A stretch of 64,000 nt of DNA, taken from contig CAWBNB010000046.1 of NCBI GenBank assembly GCA_963789885.1, forward strand, positions 1 to 64,000. Direction: 5' to 3'. The number at the start of each line of letters is the position of its first letter. Position 1 is the first letter of the stretch. Made by a program: the position numbers and the translations under genes. The notes under the pieces were generated by a model. That model had not been told where the DNA came from. It searched no databases and saw only the letters and a list, made by a program, of their open reading frames with translations. Shown here in pieces: positions 58,407-64,000 of the stretch. The stretch comes from DATEDA01 sp963789885 (lineage in GTDB: Bacteria; Pseudomonadota; Gammaproteobacteria; Burkholderiales; SG8-39).

Positions 58407-59267
58407 GTGAAGCCGACCGGCGCCTCATTCCTCTGCGGCCTCATCGGCGCCGGCATCCAGGCCTCGCGCACACCGGCCATGCACGAGCGCGAGGCCGACG
58501 AGCAGGGGGTGCGCTACCTCTACCAGCGCATCGATCTCGACCAGCTCGGCCTCGGCCCCGAGGCCCTACCCGAGCTCCTGACCGCGGCGAAGCGCATGGG
58601 CTACGCGGGGTTGAACATCACCTACCCGTGCAAGCAGGCGATCATCCCGCTGCTCGACGAACTGTCGGAGGATGCGCGGGCGCTCAACGCGGTGAACACG
58701 GTCGTGATCCGGGACGGCAGGCTGATCGGCCACAACACCGACTGGTCGGGTTTCGCGGAAGGATTCCGGCGCGGCCTGCCGGACGCGAAGCTCGACCGCG
58801 TGGTGCAGCTTGGCGCCGGCGGTGCGGGCGCAGCGGTCGCGCATGCGGCGCTGATGATGGGGACGAAGCAGCTCACGATCTTCGACGTGGACAGCACGCG
58901 CTCGGCCGAGCTCGCGGCAAGCCTGTGCAAGCGCTTCGGCGAGGGCAGGGCGGTCGGCGGCACCGACCTCGCGGCGTCGATGTCGAGCGCCGACGGGCTG
59001 ATCCACTGCACGCCGACCGGGATGGCGAAGCTGCCCGGGCTGCCGCTCAAGGCGGAGCTGTTGCAGAGCCGCCACTGGGTGGCGGAGATCGTCTACTTCC
59101 CGCTCGAAACGGAGCTGCTCCGCGTGGCGCGCGCGAAGGGCTGCCGGACGGTGGACGGCGGCGGCATGGCGGTGTTCCAGGCGGTCGGCGCGTTCCGCCT
59201 CTTTACCGGCATCGAACCGGACGCCGAGCGGATGCGCCGCCACTTCCTGTCGATGAGCAGCGAGTGA
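58407..59267 (+). CDS. Shikimate/quinate dehydrogenase (catabolic AroE-like)
   Basis: 286 residues, GTG start at 58407. LCGLIGAGIQASRTPAMHER (substrate loop; usual SxS is SRTP), GYAGLNITYPCKQAIIPLLD (Lys catalytic), LNAVNTVVIRDGRLIGHNTD (Asp), VVQLGAGGAGAAVAHAALMM (nucleotide loop GAGGAGAA) and CRTVDGGGMAVFQAVGAFRL. NLTxPxK is NITYPCK. It oxidises shikimate or quinate to the 3-dehydro form, feeding the QuiC pair. Confidence 0.92.
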   Translation: MKPTGASFLCGLIGAGIQASRTPAMHEREADEQGVRYLYQRIDLDQLGLGPEALPELLTAAKRMGYAGLNITYPCKQAIIPLLDELSEDARALNAVNTVVIRDGRLIGHNTDWSGFAEGFRRGLPDAKLDRVVQLGAGGAGAAVAHAALMMGTKQLTIFDVDSTRSAELAASLCKRFGEGRAVGGTDLAASMSSADGLIHCTPTGMAKLPGLPLKAELLQSRHWVAEIVYFPLETELLRVARAKGCRTVDGGGMAVFQAVGAFRLFTGIEPDAERMRRHFLSMSSE

Positions 59268-59348
59268 GGCGGGGATGAGCGCGGGCGCGGAAAAATCCGG
59301 GCGACTGGGTATAGTATCGACGACGCCGTACGACGTGCGGAGGAAACC

Positions 59349-60033
59349 ATGATCGACAAGATCGTCAACTCGATCGAGCAGGCGGTGGCCGACGTCCGCG
59401 ACGGCGCGACCGTGATGATCGGCGGCTTCGGCACCGCGGGCATGCCGGCGGAGCTGATCGATGCGCTGATCGCACGCGGCGCGCGCGACCTCACGATCGT
59501 CAACAACAACGCCGGGAACGCCGAGACCGGGCTTGCGGCGCTGCTGAAGGCGAAGCGCGTGCGGAAGATCATCTGCTCGTTCCCGCGGCAGTCGGACTCG
59601 TACGTGTTCGACGCGCTGTACCGCGGCGGCGAGATCGAGCTCGAGCTCGTGCCCCAGGGCAACCTCGCGTGCCGGATCGAGGCCGCGGGCGCCGGGCTGG
59701 GGGCGATCTTCACGCCCACCGGGTACGGCACGCTGCTCGCCGAGGGCAAGGAAACGCGCACGATCGACGGCCGCAACTACGTGCTCGAGTATCCGATCCA
59801 CGCCGACTTCGCGTCTGATCAAGGCGTACAAGGGCGACCGGTGGGGCAATCTCGTCTATCGCAAGACGGCGCGGAACTTCGGCCCGATCATGGCGCGCGC
59901 GGCGAAGTGCACCATCGCCCAGGTGTCCGAGGTCGTGCCGCTCGGTGCGCTCGATCCGGAAGCCATCGTGACGCCGGGCATCTTCGTGCAGCGCGTCGTA
60001 CCGATTACCGCCGCCGCCAGGGCGGCCGCCTGA
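59349..60033 (+). CDS. pcaI: 3-Oxoadipate CoA-transferase subunit A, one frameshift
   Basis: About 227 residues: MIDKIVNSIEQAVADVRDGA, TVMIGGFGTAGMPAELIDAL, TIVNNNAGNAETGLAALLKA, IICSFPRQSDSYVFDALYRG, IELELVPQGNLACRIEAAGA, GAIFTPTGYGTLLAEGKETR. One extra T near 59814 (GCGTCTGATC) breaks the frame; the rest is KAYKGDRWGNLVYRKTARNF ... CTIAQVSEVVPLGALDPEAI. It transfers CoA from succinyl-CoA to 3-oxoadipate with PcaJ. Confidence 0.92.
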
Positions 60034-60049
60034 TGCCCGGGAGCCAGCC

Positions 60050-60694
60050 ATGAACCGACTCACCCGTGACCAGATGGCCGCCCGCGTCGCGCGCGACATC
60101 CCCGAAGGCGCCTACGTCAACCTCGGCATCGGCCTCCCCACCCGGGTCGCCAATTTCCTGCCCAGGGACCGGGAGATCTTCCTGCAGAGCGAGAACGGCC
60201 TCCTCGGCATGGGACCGGCACCGGCGCAGGGCGCCGAAGACTGGGACCTGATCAACGCCGGCAAGGAGCCCGTCACGCTGCTCACCGGCGGCGCCTACTT
60301 CCATCACGGCGATTCGTTCGCGATGATGCGCGGCGGTCACCTCGACATCTGCGTGCTCGGCGCCTTCCAGGTGTCGGCGAAGGGCGACCTGGCCAACTGG
60401 CACACCGGCGCGCCCGATGCGATTCCGGCGGTCGGCGGCGCGATGGATCTCGCGATCGGGGCAAAGAAGGTGTTCGTCATGACGGAGCACCAGACGAAGA
60501 CGGGCGAACCCAAGATCGTCGAGCGCTGCTCGTATCCGCTGACCGGGATCGGCTGCGTGACCCGCGTCTATACCGATCTGGCGGTGATCGACATCACGCC
60601 TCAGGGCCTCCGCGTAGTGGAAATGGTCGACGGCCTCACGCTCGACGAGCTGCAGAGGCGCACCGGCGCGCCGCTGCTGCACGCAACGAAATAG
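60050..60694 (+). CDS. pcaJ: 3-Oxoadipate CoA-transferase subunit B
   Basis: 214 residues: MAARVARDIPEGAYVNLGIG, LPTRVANFLPRDREIFLQSE (catalytic Glu in SENGLLGMGPAP), TGGAYFHHGDSFAMMRGGHL, DICVLGAFQVSAKGDLANWH and TEHQTKTGEPKIVERCSYPL. 16 bp after pcaI. The SENGLLG motif carries the CoA-thioester glutamate. Confidence 0.95.
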   Translation: MNRLTRDQMAARVARDIPEGAYVNLGIGLPTRVANFLPRDREIFLQSENGLLGMGPAPAQGAEDWDLINAGKEPVTLLTGGAYFHHGDSFAMMRGGHLDICVLGAFQVSAKGDLANWHTGAPDAIPAVGGAMDLAIGAKKVFVMTEHQTKTGEPKIVERCSYPLTGIGCVTRVYTDLAVIDITPQGLRVVEMVDGLTLDELQRRTGAPLLHATK

Positions 60695-60766
60695 GCGACC
60701 GGGACGCGAGACGCCCGGCGCACCGCACAGCCTGCCAGGACATCGAGATCGAAGGAGTCTGCACAC

Positions 60767-61483
60767 ATGAGTGAATCCACGGGCTATCGGCGGCCCTATG
60801 TCGGCACCCAGCCTGAATATCTCTTTCCCAGGTACGCGTCCACCGTCAAGCGGGCGCCGACGAAGCCGCTCGTCGTCCTGCCGCACACGCTGTCGGAGCT
60901 GACCGGACCGATCTTCGGCCACGACGAGGTGAAGCCGGGCGACGCCGATCTCACGAAGCAGCACAAGGGCGATCCGATCGGCGAGCGGATCATCGTGAGC
61001 GGCCGCGTCCTGGACGAGAACGGCCGGCCGGTGCCGCACACGCTGGTCGAGATCTGGCAGGCAAATGCCGCCGGCCGTTATCCGCACCGCGTCGACCAGC
61101 ACAACGCGCCGATGGATCCGAACTTCTCGGGCGCCGGCCGCGCGCTCACCGACGCCGAGGGGCGCTACCGGTTCGTCACGATCCGGCCCGGCGAGTATCC
61201 GTGGCGCAACCACTACAACGCCTGGCGGCCGGCGCACATCCACTTCTCGCTGTTCGGTCCCGCGTTCGCGACGCGCATCGTGACGCAGATGTACTTCCCG
61301 GGCGATCCGCTGCTCGACTACGACCCGATGTACCTGTGTGTCCCCGACGACAAGGCGCGGAAGCGCCTGGTCTCGGTCTTCGACTGGGAGACGACGGTTC
61401 CCGAGTTCGCGCTGGCCTACAAGTTCGACGTCATCCTGCGGGGCCGCGACGAGACGCCGCGCGACCCGAGCCCGGGCGAATAG
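60767..61483 (+). CDS. pcaH: Protocatechuate 3,4-dioxygenase beta subunit
   Basis: 238 residues, intradiol dioxygenase. Fe(III) ligands are in IWQANAAGRYPHRVDQHNAP (first Tyr), RPGEYPWRNHYNAWRPAHIH (second Tyr and two His, N-A-W-R-P-A-H-I-H) and the beta-subunit pattern GPIFGHDEV is intact. It opens protocatechuate to 3-carboxy-cis,cis-muconate. Strong AAGGAG before the ATG at 60767. Confidence 0.96.
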   Translation: MSESTGYRRPYVGTQPEYLFPRYASTVKRAPTKPLVVLPHTLSELTGPIFGHDEVKPGDADLTKQHKGDPIGERIIVSGRVLDENGRPVPHTLVEIWQANAAGRYPHRVDQHNAPMDPNFSGAGRALTDAEGRYRFVTIRPGEYPWRNHYNAWRPAHIHFSLFGPAFATRIVTQMYFPGDPLLDYDPMYLCVPDDKARKRLVSVFDWETTVPEFALAYKFDVILRGRDETPRDPSPGE

Positions 61484-61495
61484 GAGGAGCGAGCC

Positions 61496-62065
61496 ATGAG
61501 TCTCTACGCAACGACCTCCCAGACCGTCGGCCCATACCTCCATATCGGTCTGACCTGGCTGATCCGCGAAGACCTCGTCGGCCCGGGCGTCACTGGCGAG
61601 CCGATCACCATCCAGGGCCGCGTGCTCGACGGCGACGGCAAGCCGGTCAACGACGCGCTGGTCGAGATCTGGCAGGCGAACGCGCACGGCAAGTACGCGC
61701 ACCCGGAAGACAAGCAGTCGAAGCCCCTCGAGCCCGGATTCAAGGGTTTCGGCCGGTCCGCGACCGACGACAACGGTGCCTTCCGCTTCCGAACGATCAA
61801 GCCCGGACGGGTGCCGGGCCCCAGCGGCGCGCTGCAGGCACCGCACATCGCAGTCACCGTGTTCATGCGGGGCCAACTGAAGCAGCTCGTGTCGCGGATC
61901 TACTTCCCCGACGAGCCCACCAACGCCGACGATCCGGTGCTCAAGCTCGTGCCCGCGGAGCGGCGGTCGACCCTGATCGCGAAGAAGCTCCCGGGCGGGA
62001 AGGGCGCTCTGGAGTGGAACGTGATGCTCCAGGGGGCGGAAGAGACCGTCTTCTTCGACGTCTGA
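61496..62065 (+). CDS. pcaG: Protocatechuate 3,4-dioxygenase alpha subunit
   Basis: 189 residues: TTSQTVGPYLHIGLTWLIRE, ITIQGRVLDGDGKPVNDALV, EIWQANAHGKYAHPEDKQSK, FKGFGRSATDDNGAFRFRTI, SGALQAPHIAVTVFMRGQLK. It lacks the full set of iron ligands, as expected of PcaG, and pairs with PcaH. 12 bp after pcaH. Confidence 0.95.
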   Translation: MSLYATTSQTVGPYLHIGLTWLIREDLVGPGVTGEPITIQGRVLDGDGKPVNDALVEIWQANAHGKYAHPEDKQSKPLEPGFKGFGRSATDDNGAFRFRTIKPGRVPGPSGALQAPHIAVTVFMRGQLKQLVSRIYFPDEPTNADDPVLKLVPAERRSTLIAKKLPGGKGALEWNVMLQGAEETVFFDV

Positions 62066-62081
62066 CCGGCAGCGGTCTGTC

Positions 62082-63443
62082 GTGAGCGCGGGCACCTCGA
62101 CGCAGCTGCTCGACCCCCTCTTCACGACGGACCGGATGCGGGCGGTCTTCTCGGATCGCGGCCGGCTGCAGGGGATGCTCGACTTCGAGGCGGCGCTCGC
62201 GCGCGCGGAGGCGCGCACGGGCGTCATTCCAGCCGCCGCGGCGGCGCCGATCGCGTCGCAGTGCCGCGCCGAGGCGTTCGACATCGGCGAGCTGGCGCGG
62301 GGCAGCGCGCTCGCCGGAAACACCGCGATCCCGATGGTGAAGGCGCTGACCGCGCTCGTGGCGGGGCGGGACGAAACCGCTTCGCGCTTCGTCCATTGGG
62401 GCGCGACGAGCCAGGACGCGATGGACACCGGCCTCGTGCTCCAGCTGCGCGATGCCCTGGACCTGATCGACGCCGATCTCGTGCGGCTCGCGGGGGTGCT
62501 TGCCGGGCTCGCAGCCGCGCACAAGCGCACGGTCCTCGCGGGCCGGACCTGGCTCCAGCAGGCAACGCCGGTCACGCTCGGGCTGAAGGCCGCGGGCGCC
62601 CTGAGCGCGATCGAGCGCCACCGTGCGCGCATCGGCGAGCTGCGATCGCGCGCGCTCGTCGTCCAGTTGGGCGGTGCCAGCGGCACGCTCGCCGCGCTGG
62701 GCGCGGCTGGGATGAAGGTCGCCGCGGCGCTGGCCGACGAGCTGAAGCTCGGCCTCCCGGACGTGCCGTGGCACGCGCAGCGCGACCGGGTCGCGGAGGT
62801 GGCAACTGTGCTCGGGCTGCTGGTCGGCACGCTCGGCAAGATCGCCCGGGACATCTCGCTGCTGATGCAGACCGAGGTCGGCGAAGCATTCGAGCCGGCG
62901 GCGGCGGGGAAGGGCGGCTCGTCGACGATGCCGCACAAGCGCAACCCCGTCGGCTGCGCCGCGATCCTCGCGGCGGCGATCCGCGTGCCCGGACTCGTGT
63001 CGGTGATGCTCACCGCGATGGTCCAGGAGCACGAGCGCGGGCTCGGCGACTGGCACGCGGAGTGGGACACGCTGCCCGAAATCTGCTGCCTCGCCGCCGG
63101 GGCGCTCGCGCAGCTCGCCCAGGTCCTCGAGGGCCTCGAGCTCGACCCTGTGCGGATGGCCGAGAACCTGGAAGTGACGCGCGGCCTGATCCTCGCCGAA
63201 GCGGTGACTATGGCGCTCGGGAGCAGGATCGGGCGGCTGCCGGCCCATCATCTGGTGGAAGCCGCCTGCCGGCGGGCGGCGGGCGAGAAGCGCCATCTGC
63301 GCGACGTCCTGGGCGAGGATGCGGAGGTGCGAAAGCATCTGTCCGAGGGGGACCTGCGGCAGCTCCTCGACCCGGCGAATTACATCGGCCTCGCCGAAGC
63401 GCTGGTGGATCGCGCGCTGGCGGCCCGAACGGATGCATCCTGA
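62082..63443 (+). CDS. pcaB: 3-Carboxy-cis,cis-muconate cycloisomerase
   Basis: 453 residues, GTG start at 62082. Fumarase/aspartase superfamily: LLDPLFTTDRMRAVFSDRGR, LQGMLDFEAALARAEARTGV, HWGATSQDAMDTGLVLQLRD, RTWLQQATPVTLGLKAAGAL and the signature GKGGSSTMPHKRNPVGCAAI. It lactonises carboxymuconate to gamma-carboxymuconolactone. C-terminal EDAEVRKHLSEGDLRQLLDP. 16 bp after pcaG. Confidence 0.95.
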   Translation: MSAGTSTQLLDPLFTTDRMRAVFSDRGRLQGMLDFEAALARAEARTGVIPAAAAAPIASQCRAEAFDIGELARGSALAGNTAIPMVKALTALVAGRDETASRFVHWGATSQDAMDTGLVLQLRDALDLIDADLVRLAGVLAGLAAAHKRTVLAGRTWLQQATPVTLGLKAAGALSAIERHRARIGELRSRALVVQLGGASGTLAALGAAGMKVAAALADELKLGLPDVPWHAQRDRVAEVATVLGLLVGTLGKIARDISLLMQTEVGEAFEPAAAGKGGSSTMPHKRNPVGCAAILAAAIRVPGLVSVMLTAMVQEHERGLGDWHAEWDTLPEICCLAAGALAQLAQVLEGLELDPVRMAENLEVTRGLILAEAVTMALGSRIGRLPAHHLVEAACRRAAGEKRHLRDVLGEDAEVRKHLSEGDLRQLLDPANYIGLAEALVDRALAARTDAS

Positions 63444-63457
63444 ACGGAGCACGAACG

Positions 63458-64000
63458 ATGCCTTTCGCGGAAGTGAACGGAGCACGGATCCACTACCGGA
63501 TTGATGGACCAATGGGTGGACCGGAGAAGGCGCCGGTGCTCGTGCTCTGCAACTCGCTGGGCACCGATCTCACGATGTGGGATCCCCAGGTCCCGGCATT
63601 CGCCCGGACGCTGCGCGTGCTCCGGTACGACCGCCGCGGGCACGGTGCTTCGGCCGTCACGCCCGGCCCCTACACTATTGAACAGCTCGGGCGGGACGCT
63701 CTTGGCCTCCTCGACGCGCTCGGACTCGACCGGGTCCGGTACTGCGGGCTGTCCCTCGGCGGGATGACGGGCATGTGGCTCGGCACCCACGCCGGCAAGC
63801 GGATCGAGAAGCTCGTCCTCTGCAACACCGCCGCCCAGGTCGGGTCCCCCGACCCCTGGAACGCGCGGATCGAGGCGGTCCGCAAGGGCGGGATGAGCGC
63901 CATCGAGTCGGGCGTGCTGGCGCGGTGGTTCACCCCCAAGTTCCTGGAGCGACCGACGCCGATGCTCGGGAAGATGCGCGAGGTGCTCCTGAAGCTCTCG
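63458..64000 (+). CDS. pcaD: 3-Oxoadipate enol-lactonase, 3' end beyond window
   Basis: 181 residues are visible. Alpha/beta hydrolase: FAEVNGARIHYRIDGPMGG, VLVLCNSLGTDLTMWDPQVP (oxyanion hole region), LRYDRRGHGASAVTPGPYTI, nucleophile elbow YCGLSLGGMTGMWLGTHAG (Ser) and LVLCNTAAQVGSPDPWNARI. It hydrolyses beta-ketoadipate enol-lactone. The catalytic His and any PcaC (carboxymuconolactone decarboxylase) domain would lie beyond 64000. Confidence 0.93.
   Translation, partial: MPFAEVNGARIHYRIDGPMGGPEKAPVLVLCNSLGTDLTMWDPQVPAFARTLRVLRYDRRGHGASAVTPGPYTIEQLGRDALGLLDALGLDRVRYCGLSLGGMTGMWLGTHAGKRIEKLVLCNTAAQVGSPDPWNARIEAVRKGGMSAIESGVLARWFTPKFLERPTPMLGKMREVLLKLS

Overview
The window is a GC-rich chromosomal segment, most likely from a betaproteobacterium (Burkholderiales-like). 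This is inferred from gene content (Bug-family binding protein, Liv and TRAP transporters, the protocatechuate pca genes) and from GC-rich codon use; there is no rRNA or other marker gene to confirm it. No tRNA, rRNA or CRISPR array was seen.

Positions 1-5.5 kb hold ordinary genes: a frameshifted phospholipase D-like gene, an FKBP isomerase, an isoprenylcysteine methyltransferase-like membrane protein, a gentisate dioxygenase-like cupin, an MBL-fold di-iron protein, and a divergent ECF sigma/anti-sigma pair. One decayed attC-like palindrome at 1393-1448 suggests this part once touched the integron.

Positions about 5.5-35.4 kb are a large chromosomal (sedentary) integron. The integrase intI (34395-35381, plus strand) points away from the array. 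attI lies at 34279-34394. About 26 cassettes follow leftward, nearly all with genes on the minus strand and nearly all closed by an attC palindrome whose outer cores read RYYYAAC...GTTRRRY on the plus strand. Cargo includes five toxin-antitoxin modules, small membrane proteins, detoxification-type enzymes (MBL hydrolase, peroxiredoxin, dienelactone hydrolase, HIT, PNPOx, SRPBCC, methyltransferase, amidohydrolase), and a possible nucleotide-directed effector cassette with a winged helix. The array has been invaded by IS elements: two identical IS110/IS1111-type elements inside attC sites, two IS481-type elements each a few bases outside an attC core, an IS21 nested in one IS481 with a 7-bp target duplication, and an IS5 (IS427-like) inside a cassette gene. 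The first cassette (parDE-like) has a decayed relative at the far end of the array.

Positions 35.4-64 kb are a catabolic region. A Rieske oxygenase sits next to a glutamine synthetase-like gene. A complete Liv ABC transporter follows, with a terminator-like hairpin between livK and livH. Next comes an aromatic cluster (3-hydroxyanthranilate dioxygenase, amidase, VOC-type extradiol dioxygenase, sulfatase, Bug binding protein, two Rieske oxygenases, PdxA/TphB-like dehydrogenase). The right end forms a coherent quinate/shikimate-to-protocatechuate-to-beta-ketoadipate route: a split 3-dehydroshikimate dehydratase, a PcaR/PobR-type IclR regulator with a putative two-box operator, a TRAP transporter, shikimate dehydrogenase, and pcaI-pcaJ-pcaH-pcaG-pcaB-pcaD (pcaD runs off the end).

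A caution for any reader: at least fifteen otherwise full-length genes or gene pieces are broken by single-base frameshifts, many in C/G runs and spread over both halves. Uncorrected assembly indels are the likeliest cause, so 'pseudogene' calls based only on one frameshift should be treated as provisional.
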